From positions 246,338 to 310,337 of the forward strand of contig NEED01000073.1 in assembly GCA_002110465.1 (NCBI GenBank): a stretch of DNA of 64,000 nucleotides, in the 5' to 3' direction. The notes under the pieces were generated by a model. The model searched no databases. It was not told the origin of the DNA and saw nothing but the letters and a program-made list of their open reading frames with translations. Below, piece after piece: positions 46,482-55,611 of this stretch; positions within the stretch are counted from its first letter, which is position 1; the number at the start of each line of letters is the position of its first letter. A program made the position numbers and the translations under genes. This stretch comes from an unicellular cyanobacterium SU2. GTDB taxonomy: Bacteria > Cyanobacteriota > Cyanobacteriia > Cyanobacteriales > Microcystaceae.

Positions 46482-48146
46482 TCAATTATCATTTGGTAGT
46501 AATCGAGCAAGAACACCAAACAAGAAAACAATAACAGCTGGTAGTAATCGAGCAAGAACACCAAACAAGAAAACAATAACAGCTGATCCCACAAAATATA
46601 ATAAGAAATTAGGAATGTTTGTTGGAGGAATAATATTTTTGATTGAAGTCGGCAATAACTGTGAAGCCAAATAACTCAACAGCCAAGAAAATAGTAATCC
46701 AAAGACCAACCAAATCAAATAACGAATACCTGTATATAATCTGATGATATTTTCCTCAGTTGGCCATCTCCACCTTTCGTTTGATATTGCTTGAAATGTT
46801 TTCCCTTTCCACAACCAATTAGCCACTTGTTTAACCAAAGGATTTTGTCTTTTGGTATTAAAATTTAAGTATTTAATATGACTAAAAAGATGAAATGAAT
46901 CAGCTTTATAACCTATTTCTTTTGGGGCTTTTCCTCCATACTTTTCTAAGTCAAAATATTTAGTTTTATCCGCTACAGGATCGCTAGGATCATAAACATT
47001 AATCCACTCAAAGTTTTGAAGAAAAACAGAATTATCATTATTAATAGGAACAATAGCAGGCCAAACCACAGCAAACTTACTTAAAGGAGAGCCATAAGTC
47101 ATAAATCCTCGAAGATTTCTAAATAAATCTTTACGAGAAATAATATCATCTAAATCCAGCCAAGAAGGGCGACTAGGGAACATTTCATCAGCTTGTTTTT
47201 TTATTAGTTTAGTGAGACTTTTTGTCTTAATATGAGGAGACTTTTGACATTTTTCCCATAAATCTTCATTGATGTAATTAGGTAAAGCAGCATCTGGTTC
47301 CATTAAACCATTAAAAGCCACTACCGTACCCAAACTATGGGCTAAAACATACCAGCGATCGTACTCTCCTAGTCCCATTTTCACCAATTGTTTAATCATA
47401 CGTCGTCGTATAGAAACCCGCATCGGTTGACCAATATCGATTAAATATCCGGCTCCTTGTCGTTTTGCTTGTTGATAATGTTGAATGTCCCCTAAATACG
47501 TTGCTAAAATATCTATAGGTAAACCACGGCCTAAAATTCGTCGAAAAACAAAGTTAATTAAAGAAGCTAAGGTAAGAATTAGAAGCACCACCCAAGAGAC
47601 AACAAAAAACCGTAAACGATCAAACCATTTAATCGAAGGCAGTCTATCTTGAACAGTAGTTGGGAGATGGGTTTGATCGAGAGTTCCAAACACACTCTTG
47701 TCATACTTTTGTTCGTGTTTACCGAGAAATTGTTTTCTTGACCATAATGATAAACCCCATCCCCAAAAAGATAACTGAGAAGGAATACTATCTGATTTTC
47801 CGAGATCGGCCCACCAAGCTTCCTTAAAGACTAATTTTGTCACCTTTTTAGCTTGATTTTTATTATTAGGATCAGGCTCCTTAATCTCAATAACAACTGC
47901 TCCTTGCTTATCATGATTAGCTAACCAAGTCTGTTGACTAGATCCATATTCTCCATCGTCGCTACTATTGATGATTACCTTGACATCAAAACTATCTGAA
48001 CTTTTTGAACTGTCTGCAAGTAAAGCAGCAGCGATATTTTTGGCAACGTCTTCTATGTTTTCAAATTTTTTAGTTTCACCAATACCATGAACCAACAAAA
48101 CACCCACTGTTTCCTGTTCAGTGTTAGGAGTCATCTTACAACCCAT
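46482..48146 (-). CDS. Membrane-anchored alpha/beta-hydrolase-like protein
   Basis: A 554-aa protein. The N-terminus has VGVLLVHGIGETKKFENIED, a lipase-type oxyanion HG motif, and residues about 265-272 give VLAHSLGTVVAF with the nucleophile in a G/A-x-S-x-G form (AHSLG). His candidates lie near DSFHLFSHIKYL. Membrane helices occur at about 182-203 (FFVVSWVVLLILTLASLINF) and near the C-terminus. It could be a lipase or esterase. The C-terminal helix is duplicated exactly by a 45-bp tandem repeat (VIVFLFGVLARLLP twice). The lipoxygenase gene lies 159 bases upstream on the same strand. Confidence 0.65.
   Translation of the reverse strand: MGCKMTPNTEQETVGVLLVHGIGETKKFENIEDVAKNIAAALLADSSKSSDSFDVKVIINSSDDGEYGSSQQTWLANHDKQGAVVIEIKEPDPNNKNQAKKVTKLVFKEAWWADLGKSDSIPSQLSFWGWGLSLWSRKQFLGKHEQKYDKSVFGTLDQTHLPTTVQDRLPSIKWFDRLRFFVVSWVVLLILTLASLINFVFRRILGRGLPIDILATYLGDIQHYQQAKRQGAGYLIDIGQPMRVSIRRRMIKQLVKMGLGEYDRWYVLAHSLGTVVAFNGLMEPDAALPNYINEDLWEKCQKSPHIKTKSLTKLIKKQADEMFPSRPSWLDLDDIISRKDLFRNLRGFMTYGSPLSKFAVVWPAIVPINNDNSVFLQNFEWINVYDPSDPVADKTKYFDLEKYGGKAPKEIGYKADSFHLFSHIKYLNFNTKRQNPLVKQVANWLWKGKTFQAISNERWRWPTEENIIRLYTGIRYLIWLVFGLLFSWLLSYLASQLLPTSIKNIIPPTNIPNFLLYFVGSAVIVFLFGVLARLLPAVIVFLFGVLARLLPNDN
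46495..46584. repeat. Perfect 45-bp tandem duplication in hydrolase-like gene
   Basis: 46495-46539 and 46540-46584 are identical (start GGTAGTAATCGAGCAAGAAC). The duplication adds 15 residues and keeps the frame; perfect identity implies it is recent. Confidence 0.95.
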
Positions 48147-48305
48147 AATTTTTCATCCTGCTTTAATTGCCTATAGATCGTACATTCGGTTTATATATAG
48201 GGGCAATTTATTAATTGCCCCTTTACAGAGGGTCAAATTGATTCTTTTGTCCTTTGCTTTATTCAATTAATGAGAAAAGAAAATTTGTGAGAACATTGCA
48301 AAGAA

Positions 48306-50489
48306 TTAAATATCGATACTGGGGGGTAGATTTTCGGGGTCTAAATAAGGGTAAATGGGTTTACCTGCATCTTGAAGTTTCAGGTTGCGAACTTTGATAT
48401 CTGCCGAAAGAGCAGCAAAACGAAGATTAGCTCGTTTCTGTACTTCTGGGAATCTCTTTTGTAAAGGTGCGATCGCTAAAGGACCAGCAAAGCGATAACG
48501 AGAAGGGTCCGTGAGCAGATAAGCCGAGGTAAGCTGGAATAAAATGCGATCTAAGGTATGAGGTATAGCGGTTTTCACATACTCATCAGAAATCTCATCT
48601 TCTCCCTCTGGCATCGGTGCTAACATAGCGATGGGAGAATTGGGGATATAAGAACCATAATCAAATTGAGCAAAGTTCAATATAGCGTGTCCAGCACTAG
48701 TTTTCCAGATAATATTTTGTAGGACTGCAGCTAATTGCTTTTTAGTGCAAATGCTGGCAGGAAAGGAAGGGATATCAGCCTTATGGGGATCTCTCATTTC
48801 TGTAATCCAGGCTTTGATCATGGCATCATTGGCCACATCCTCGTCATTAGCATATGCTGCATTAACAAAGTCCGTTGTATACTCTCCAAAGACATCCCAT
48901 AATTTAAAACCATCTTCACGGTAGTAATAATTTTTAATCCCATCAGATTGCTGGCGATCAAATCCCCTTTCCGCAAGTTGTCGCGGGAAACTTGAGGCTT
49001 CAAAATCCCATTTAAGCCAGGCGTTGAGTATAATCTCCAAACCTTGGGCAGTTCCCGTAGAAAATGTCCGATCTGTAAAGGGCATCACATTGGAGACTAG
49101 GGTATGTCTTGCCACATAATTAATGCCAATGGTGTCTTTAAAATGAGGCGTAAGCAAGTCTCTGATGGGGTGATCCACACTAGGTGGAAAAGAATTATGA
49201 AAAGCAACGGAGAAAGGTTCTAGGGCAATATGGCCGAATCCCAGATGCCAAATAAACTGCATAATCTGATTGTCAGCACTCTTCATATGTAGTTTGGCCA
49301 GCATCCATCGGTTTTTAGGTGACTGGGGAGTATATACGGGAAGCTCATCATTGAGTCGGATACCCACCATATCTACAAATGTTTCTCCTTCCTCACAATC
49401 TTGTACTATCAGCGCAGTGGCAGGATAGGTACACATATCAAGGTATGGCTTAACGTTTTTTAGTTCTGGTAGATCCACCATCAAGAGGCGTTTAGCACCA
49501 ATCAAATTGACTATGGGTTCCCCCTTATAATTAAGAGCGCGCATCTTGGCAGGAACTTCGTCAACACTACCTACAACCTTGATGACCATAGGATTTAAAC
49601 CATTTAAAAACTGTCGGGCAAACTCCCTATCTTGATCCCAATTTTCTCTAATATATGGAGTTTCCCCAATGTATCCCCCTTGTACCGCTTGATAAATATT
49701 ACCTGAGTTAGCAAGACGATTTTTGATACCAATCTCAGTGTAGAGAACCTCATTGAGTCGCTTAAAAAACATACCCTGTCTTGTGGGATCTAGTGCCTCA
49801 GAATGTGGCAATCCTTTCACAGCGCGAGGAAGCTTGGTTAAATCCACACCTGGCAACTGTGGGTTATTTTCGTAGGTTTGATATTCCCATGTTTCTGATT
49901 GCTTAACCAAAATATCAGCAAGTATTTCTTTGAGTATCTGCTGGAATTTTGTCATGATCCCAGCAACTCGGTCCGGATTCCAGTCAGGTAAACTCATAGT
50001 TTTGGATTCTCCTAAAGGGTTAAATGCACTGTTCAAATAATAAATTCCACCAACGTAAGCTTGATGTTGTGTGGCCATCAATGCTTGTTTCACTTCTGGT
50101 GGAGATGCTTCGGTATAGGAATACCATCTCACTTTGGTAGCGGTTTCTTTACCTGTTATGGGATCGGCTAAAGGACTAAATTCTACAAAGGTAGATATGG
50201 CTTTTAAGCCAGGAATAGGGGGTTCTACGTTTACAAAGTCATATTGTTCGCAGAACTTTTGATCATCCCTCGCTACTAATAATTCATCAAACGTAGTACC
50301 TTGATCACTGAGCTTGAATCGTCTGGTACAACCAACTTGATCTTCTCCAGGGGGAAGAATCTCCATTGTTTCGTAGATTTTCCACCATTCTAGGTTTTCT
50401 TGGCCAAACGGTCTAAATAACTCCCAAACTTCGTGGATCGGTGCTTGTACGATGCCAAACACTTCGACATCAGGATTTGTGTTAGTCAC
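48306..50489 (-). CDS. Lipoxygenase with N-terminal SRPBCC (START-like) domain
   Basis: A 727-aa fusion. Residues 1-155 look like a polyketide-cyclase/SRPBCC lipid-binding domain (PIHEVWELFRPFGQENLEWW; VGCTRRFKLSDQGTTFDELL). Residues about 235-727 are lipoxygenase. All five iron ligands can be placed: His415 and His420 in FIWHLGFGH, His601 and Asn605 in AGHAILNFAQ, and the C-terminal Ile727. The classic His before them is Met410, but it is not a ligand. EPFSVAFHNSFPPSVDHPIR follows the family pattern. It should add dioxygen to a polyunsaturated fatty acid, giving hydroperoxides (oxylipins). No PLAT domain is present; the SRPBCC domain takes its place. No signal peptide. A hydrolase-like gene follows on the same strand. 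Confidence 0.88.
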   Translation of the reverse strand: MTNTNPDVEVFGIVQAPIHEVWELFRPFGQENLEWWKIYETMEILPPGEDQVGCTRRFKLSDQGTTFDELLVARDDQKFCEQYDFVNVEPPIPGLKAISTFVEFSPLADPITGKETATKVRWYSYTEASPPEVKQALMATQHQAYVGGIYYLNSAFNPLGESKTMSLPDWNPDRVAGIMTKFQQILKEILADILVKQSETWEYQTYENNPQLPGVDLTKLPRAVKGLPHSEALDPTRQGMFFKRLNEVLYTEIGIKNRLANSGNIYQAVQGGYIGETPYIRENWDQDREFARQFLNGLNPMVIKVVGSVDEVPAKMRALNYKGEPIVNLIGAKRLLMVDLPELKNVKPYLDMCTYPATALIVQDCEEGETFVDMVGIRLNDELPVYTPQSPKNRWMLAKLHMKSADNQIMQFIWHLGFGHIALEPFSVAFHNSFPPSVDHPIRDLLTPHFKDTIGINYVARHTLVSNVMPFTDRTFSTGTAQGLEIILNAWLKWDFEASSFPRQLAERGFDRQQSDGIKNYYYREDGFKLWDVFGEYTTDFVNAAYANDEDVANDAMIKAWITEMRDPHKADIPSFPASICTKKQLAAVLQNIIWKTSAGHAILNFAQFDYGSYIPNSPIAMLAPMPEGEDEISDEYVKTAIPHTLDRILFQLTSAYLLTDPSRYRFAGPLAIAPLQKRFPEVQKRANLRFAALSADIKVRNLKLQDAGKPIYPYLDPENLPPSIDI

Positions 50490-51029
50490 TTGTCAAATCT
50501 CCGTGCTTCGTAGAGGGATGAATTTTTTAAAGTCTCACAAATGGCATCTAAATTTTTCTAAGATTAAGATTATCATTTAATTTTGAACAAAATTATCAAA
50601 AAAATTCAAAAATTGTTAATTTTATCTAAAAAAAAACTGAACCGCTTCACACAAAGTTAATTACTGTATAGTATTCTGAAATTTACTCTATTAAAGGGCT
50701 TTAGCCCTCACTATAAACCTTAAAACATTCAAGATAGACAAGGTTTAAATCAGCGATCGCTTCCCATTGTCCAGAACAAAAGTTAGCATTAGGGTTAAAA
50801 CGTGAGTTCAGTGTTAGGAGTTCGGGGTTCGGAGTTAGGAGTTATTCTTCAAACTTATTGCCAGTTATCCATAAATTCCTTTTAGTCTTTTCGTCGAACT
50901 CACATTATCTAAGGTATGACGTAAATTGAAGGAGGCAGGAGGCTCCGAGCCTCGGTCATTATGAGTTAACATAAATATTAAGAAAAAATAAAAGAGTATC
51001 TTGTTTAATACTCTATTTTCAACTATTTT
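50490..51029. other. Divergent intergenic region between lipoxygenase and MATE genes
   Basis: 540 bases without a gene. It contains an AAAGGGCTTTAGCCCT hairpin (about 50694), a HIP1 site (about 50755), degenerate heptamers of GTTCGGGGTTCGGAGTTAGG type (about 50811-50842) and a hairpin GAGGCT-CCG-AGCCTC (50939-50953). Promoters of both flanking genes must lie here; none is clear. Confidence 0.55.
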
Positions 51030-52394
51030 ATGGAATCTCAACTTAAGAAGACAGCGCCTTGGCTTAATCACAACTCTTTTCTTCACTATTTTAATATTCC
51101 TCCATTTTTCAATCGTTTTCTGAGACTGGCACTGATCAATATCCTCTCTAATCTGATGGTTCCCCTTGCCGGGTTACTCAGTGTTGCTTTTTTAGGCCAT
51201 TTGCAAGCGATTCATCACTTAGCTGGTGTAACCTTAGCGACTATTGTTTTTAACTATCTTTACCGCGCCTTGGGGTTTCTTCGCATGGGGACAACGGGGG
51301 TAACTGCCCAAGCTGTCGGACGTGATGCTAAAGATGATGTGCTTTTGGCTTTGTTACGCAATGGACTATTAGCCTTAGCTTTAGGATTGGGAATTCTTCT
51401 TTTACAATATCCCTTGAGGGTAGTAGGTTTTTCTCTCCTCAGTGCAGCCCCTATGGTTAAAGCATCAGCCCAAGGTTACTATGATGCCCGAATTTTAGGT
51501 GCGCCGGCCGTTTTTCTTAATTTCGTCCTCATTGGCTGGTTTTTGGGGCGAGAACAAAGCGGAAAAGTTTTGTTAATGTCCATTGTCGGTAATGGAGCTA
51601 ATATTGTTTTTGACTATCTGTTGATTGTGCGTTGGGGGTTAGAAAGTGGTGGCGCAGGGTTAGCAACTTCTATGAGTCAAATTTTAATGGCATTAGTAGG
51701 AATAATTTTTGTGCTTAAAGAGGTCAAGTTATCTGATGTAATTAAGGTAAGTAAACGGCTCAAACCGAGTGCTTTTAGAAACACTTTAACCCTCAATAGA
51801 GATCTGTTTATCCGTACTTTAGTTCTTTTGTCTGCCTTCTCTCTATTTACTAATTTAAGTGCCGCAATGGGAACAGAAACGTTGGCCGAAAATGCTGTAT
51901 TACTACAAATATTTTCCTTAGCCGTTTATTTGATTGATGGGTTAGCTTTTGCGACTGAATCTTTAGCTGGAAATTTTAAAGGAAAAGCAGCCAAACAAGA
52001 CTTACAACCTCTGTTAAAGTTAGCAGGAACGATTGGCTTGAGTGTCGGCTTAATATCTGCTACAGCTTTTATTCTTTTTCCTGAACCTTTATTCACTTTA
52101 TTAACTAACCATCAGGAAATATTTCCCTCCCTTAATGCTCATGTTTATTGGCTTTTACCTGTGTTAGTATTTGGTTCTATTGCCTTTATTTTAGATGGCT
52201 ATTTTCTAGGACTAGCTGAAGGGGTAATGTTACGGAATACGGCCTTGAGTTCTACTTTCTTGGGCTTTGTTCCTTTAGCTGTGATGGCTTGGCAGTTAAA
52301 TGACAGTGATTTATTATGGTTAGCCCTAACTTGTTTTATGGTGTTTAGGTCCATTTTACTCGGTTTCAAGGTTCCCCAAACGTTGAAAGGATAA
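51030..52394 (+). CDS. MATE-family efflux transporter (DinF-like)
   Basis: A 454-aa membrane protein with twelve predicted helices of the MATE family: LALINILSNLMVPLAGLLSV in helix 1, VAFLGHLQAIHHLAGVTLAT, and the second half repeat starting LFIRTLVLLSAFSLFTNLSA. MATE proteins export organic cations, drugs or small metabolites using Na+ or H+ gradients. Substrate unknown. It is divergent from the lipoxygenase gene and followed after five bases by recJ, so the two genes are probably on one transcript. Confidence 0.9.
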   Translation: MESQLKKTAPWLNHNSFLHYFNIPPFFNRFLRLALINILSNLMVPLAGLLSVAFLGHLQAIHHLAGVTLATIVFNYLYRALGFLRMGTTGVTAQAVGRDAKDDVLLALLRNGLLALALGLGILLLQYPLRVVGFSLLSAAPMVKASAQGYYDARILGAPAVFLNFVLIGWFLGREQSGKVLLMSIVGNGANIVFDYLLIVRWGLESGGAGLATSMSQILMALVGIIFVLKEVKLSDVIKVSKRLKPSAFRNTLTLNRDLFIRTLVLLSAFSLFTNLSAAMGTETLAENAVLLQIFSLAVYLIDGLAFATESLAGNFKGKAAKQDLQPLLKLAGTIGLSVGLISATAFILFPEPLFTLLTNHQEIFPSLNAHVYWLLPVLVFGSIAFILDGYFLGLAEGVMLRNTALSSTFLGFVPLAVMAWQLNDSDLLWLALTCFMVFRSILLGFKVPQTLKG

Positions 52395-52408
52395 GATTAT
52401 TGTTGACA

Positions 52409-54742
52409 ATGAATTCCCTGCAACCTCAATGGCAAATAATACCCTCTCCCGTAATTCCTCAGTGGTTTCTAGACATCGTTAAAACCTACACTCCTAATTC
52501 AACAGGAAAATATGCCGCCCAATTGTTATGGCAACGGGGAATTCAAAACAAAGATGAACTGATAGGATTTCTTGATCCTAATGCTTATTGTCCTACCAGT
52601 CCTTTTGCTTTTGGACAAGAGATGAAATGGGCTGTTCAACGCCTGAAAAAAGCCTATGTTAATCAAGAAAAAGTAACTATTTGGGGAGACTTTGATGCTG
52701 ATGGAATTACTTCAACTAGCGTCCTTTGGGAAGGACTAGGACAGTTTTTTTCTCCCCATCTTCAACTCAATTATTACATCCCTAATCGTCTCACAGAATC
52801 CCACGGATTAAATTGTCAAGGAATTGAGAAATTAGTAGCGTCAGGAACTCAGTTAATCGTAACTTGTGATACGGGGAGTACCAACTTAAGTGAAATTGAC
52901 TATGCTCATGAGTTAGGCATTGATATTATTATCACTGATCATCATACTTTACCTGATGATCGTCCTCCTGTTATTGCTATTATCAACCCTCGCTACTTTA
53001 CCACTAATCATCCCCTATTTCATTTATCAGGAGTAGCAGTAGCTTATAAATTAGTTGAAGGGTTTTATCAAATATTACCAGATGTTCCTCAACAACCGTT
53101 AGAAGAATTATTAGATCTAGTCGCTATTGGGTTAATTGCTGATTTAGTTGAGTTAAAAGGAGACTGTCGTTATTTAGCACAAAAAGGCATTCAACAGCTA
53201 CAAAAACAGCGACAATTTCCCACTCGTCCAGGGGTTGCTAAATTATTAGAATTATGTCAACGTAACGGCGATCGCCCCACAGATATTTCCTACGGGATTG
53301 GACCGAGAATTAATGCCATTAGTCGCATTCATGGCGATGCTACCTTTGCGGTTGAATTGTTAACCAGTCGTGATAAAACCCTTTGTAATCAACTCGCTTT
53401 AGAAACCGAATTAGCCAATACAAGACGCAAAGAAATACAACAAAGAGTTTGTAAAGATGTTCAAAAGAAACTCTCTCAAATTGACTTATCAACAGTAGGG
53501 GTTATCGTTTTAGAAGATATCCAATGGGAAAGCGGCGTTTTAGGCTTAGTTGCTGGAAAAATTGCTCAAGAATATGGTCGTCCAACGATTTTATTAACCA
53601 TCACAGAAATAGAGAATAAAGACCAAAATACAGTTACGAAAATGGCTAGGGGGTCAGCGCGTTCAGTTAATCAAATAGATTTATATGAATTAGTCGCTTC
53701 TCAACAACATTTATTACATCGTTTTGGAGGACATCCTTTCGCCGCAGGGTTAAGTTTACCCCTAGAAAATTTAACTCTGTTTAAAGAAAGTATCAATCAA
53801 AAATTACGACAAAAAATTAATAATCTTAATTCATTACAAGCAACAATAGAAGTAGATTTAATAGTTAGTGTGGCTGAATTGGGACAAGACCTATTTCGGG
53901 AACTAAAATTATTAGAACCCTGTGGGATGGGAAATTCTGTTCCTAAACTGTTAATTCAGAATTGCTGGTTTGATAATGTTTGGAATAAGAATATTGAAGA
54001 CAAGAAAAGAAAGAAAATACAATATATAAGAACATTTTTTGAAATTTATGATCATTCTACAAAAAAAGGATTTCCTGGCGTTTGGTGGGAACATTATCAA
54101 GATGATATTCCCGTCAATCAACCCCAGGATGCTATTGTTGAATTAGACTTTAATGCTTATAAAAAACGCTATGAAGTTAGATTGATTGCAATTAGAGACC
54201 ATATAGCTGATATTGAAATTAATCACGAAACTAGCAATGATAATTATTTATTAGATTGGCGTAATCAAGAACCTTCAGAAATGCTAGATATTTCCTGTCA
54301 AGTGTTACAAGATTGTCCTAATAGTTGGAATGAGCTACTAAAGATATATCATCAAATTCAGCAAGAAAAACTTAAACTTGCTCTGGCCTATAATTCTCCA
54401 AAATCTCTAAATTCTCAACAAATTTGGCAACAATTATTAGGAATTGCTAAACATTACAGTCGGACTCAAGAGATTGTAAACATAGGACAAATAAGGAAAA
54501 AATTAGAACTCAGCGATCGCACACTAAAATTGGGGTTGGAAACTTTATCTAAATTAGGTTTTAGTTATAATCAAATCAACGATAATTTAAAATTTCAATG
54601 GGAAGAAAAAATCCCTAATAATATCCAACAAAAAGTAAACGAATTTATAGAAGTAGTTGAGGAAGAACAATTTCAGTATCAATATTTTGCTAATGTTCCC
54701 CTTGATGTAATTCAAAAAACCTTATCTATTATTAACGAATAA
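52409..54742 (+). CDS. recJ: Single-stranded-DNA-specific exonuclease RecJ
   Basis: A 777-aa DHH-family nuclease from the ATG at 52409; the frame opens with TTG TTG upstream. The DHH motifs are clear: WGDFDADGITSTSVL (motif I), VTCDTGSTN, and ITDHHTLPDD (DHH, motif III). The DHHA1 domain follows with HRFGGHPFAAGLSL. Then comes an OB-fold and a long C-terminal extension (about 600-777) typical of cyanobacterial RecJ, making it longer than the E. coli enzyme (577 aa). It degrades 5' single strands in recombination and repair. Confidence 0.93.
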   Translation: MNSLQPQWQIIPSPVIPQWFLDIVKTYTPNSTGKYAAQLLWQRGIQNKDELIGFLDPNAYCPTSPFAFGQEMKWAVQRLKKAYVNQEKVTIWGDFDADGITSTSVLWEGLGQFFSPHLQLNYYIPNRLTESHGLNCQGIEKLVASGTQLIVTCDTGSTNLSEIDYAHELGIDIIITDHHTLPDDRPPVIAIINPRYFTTNHPLFHLSGVAVAYKLVEGFYQILPDVPQQPLEELLDLVAIGLIADLVELKGDCRYLAQKGIQQLQKQRQFPTRPGVAKLLELCQRNGDRPTDISYGIGPRINAISRIHGDATFAVELLTSRDKTLCNQLALETELANTRRKEIQQRVCKDVQKKLSQIDLSTVGVIVLEDIQWESGVLGLVAGKIAQEYGRPTILLTITEIENKDQNTVTKMARGSARSVNQIDLYELVASQQHLLHRFGGHPFAAGLSLPLENLTLFKESINQKLRQKINNLNSLQATIEVDLIVSVAELGQDLFRELKLLEPCGMGNSVPKLLIQNCWFDNVWNKNIEDKKRKKIQYIRTFFEIYDHSTKKGFPGVWWEHYQDDIPVNQPQDAIVELDFNAYKKRYEVRLIAIRDHIADIEINHETSNDNYLLDWRNQEPSEMLDISCQVLQDCPNSWNELLKIYHQIQQEKLKLALAYNSPKSLNSQQIWQQLLGIAKHYSRTQEIVNIGQIRKKLELSDRTLKLGLETLSKLGFSYNQINDNLKFQWEEKIPNNIQQKVNEFIEVVEEEQFQYQYFANVPLDVIQKTLSIINE

Positions 54743-54809
54743 AGTGACTATGGTTTTTCTTCTGGAGTAAGATAGAAAGTAGGATTTAGTTAAGAGGGCG
54801 TTTGTCATT

Positions 54810-55082
54810 ATGAAAAATTTTACCAACTTAATAAACACGATAATTATTGCTCTCTGGTTGGGAGCGATCGCTATTTTTTCTATTCAAAATATTACCGAAG
54901 TTTCTTTGAAGTTTTTGACGTTTGAATCTATTAAACTTCCCGTTGGGGTATTACTATCTTTCTGTGTGGGGGGAGGAATGGTTGTGGGGTCATTAGTTCC
55001 TCTGTTGTGGAAATCTCCCAAACGTTCAACTAGAAGACGTTCAAAGAGAAATTTTCAGGAAGTAGATGATTTTGACTTTTGA
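54810..55082 (+). CDS. LapA-domain (DUF1049) small membrane protein
   Basis: A 90-aa protein with two helices (TIIIALWLGAIAIFSIQN and LPVGVLLSFCVGGGMVVGSL) and a basic-then-acidic tail (RSTRRRSKRN...DDFDF). The NxxxVSLKFLTFES pattern between the helices is typical of the lipopolysaccharide assembly protein A domain. It is an inner-membrane protein; its role in cyanobacteria is unproven. It lies 67 bases after recJ. Confidence 0.8.
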   Translation: MKNFTNLINTIIIALWLGAIAIFSIQNITEVSLKFLTFESIKLPVGVLLSFCVGGGMVVGSLVPLLWKSPKRSTRRRSKRNFQEVDDFDF

Positions 55083-55152
55083 TTGGATTAATGCCTATGT
55101 TAGGAGGCTATAATTTGATTATAAATCCCAGAATTGAGGAGAATTACGTCAA

Positions 55153-55554
55153 ATGATTGAAGGGTTAACCGCAGCAGCGATCGCAAAGTTGGTTTTTGAT
55201 GCTGTTATTCAAACAGGAACAGGTAAGTTAACTGAAAAGGCGATTGAAAAAGGTCAACAACTTTGGCAAAAAATTCGAGGCAAAGTTAAGGAAGAAGGGG
55301 TAACAGAGGCGATTTTAGTTGAAGTAGAACAACAAAAATCTTGGGAGGTTTTAGAACGGCAAATTGTTCCTTTTTTACAAGTTTCAATGATTAAAGATCC
55401 CAACTTTAAACAGGATATTCAAAATATTGCTCAACAATTCAATCAAGAAATAAACAAAGAAAGTCAAGATAATATTTCAATGAATGCTAATGCTTATGAT
55501 CAAAGTACCGTTAAACAAGTAGGTAAAATTGACGCAAATGAGGTTAATTTTTAG
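55153..55554 (+). CDS. Helical partner protein of STAND NTPase (shared C-terminal tag)
   Basis: A 133-aa protein of no recognised family. The N-terminal half is helical (LTAAAIAKLVFDAVIQTGTG, then KLTEKAIEKGQQLWQKIRGK), a form seen in small genes next to cyanobacterial STAND proteins. The last 28 residues, NISMNANAYDQST...QVGKIDANEV, match the first part of the next protein (NIEMEGTANESSQ...QIGKIEANQV). It may be a regulator or adaptor that assembles with the NTPase through this tag. The ATG at 55153 is preceded by GAGGAGAA. The next gene starts 57 bases after its stop. Confidence 0.6.
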   Translation: MIEGLTAAAIAKLVFDAVIQTGTGKLTEKAIEKGQQLWQKIRGKVKEEGVTEAILVEVEQQKSWEVLERQIVPFLQVSMIKDPNFKQDIQNIAQQFNQEINKESQDNISMNANAYDQSTVKQVGKIDANEVNF

Positions 55555-55611
55555 AATTGATTGATTGATTGATTTTTTCAAGGTTAGTCTTTATGTGAAA
55601 GTTTTAGAGTC

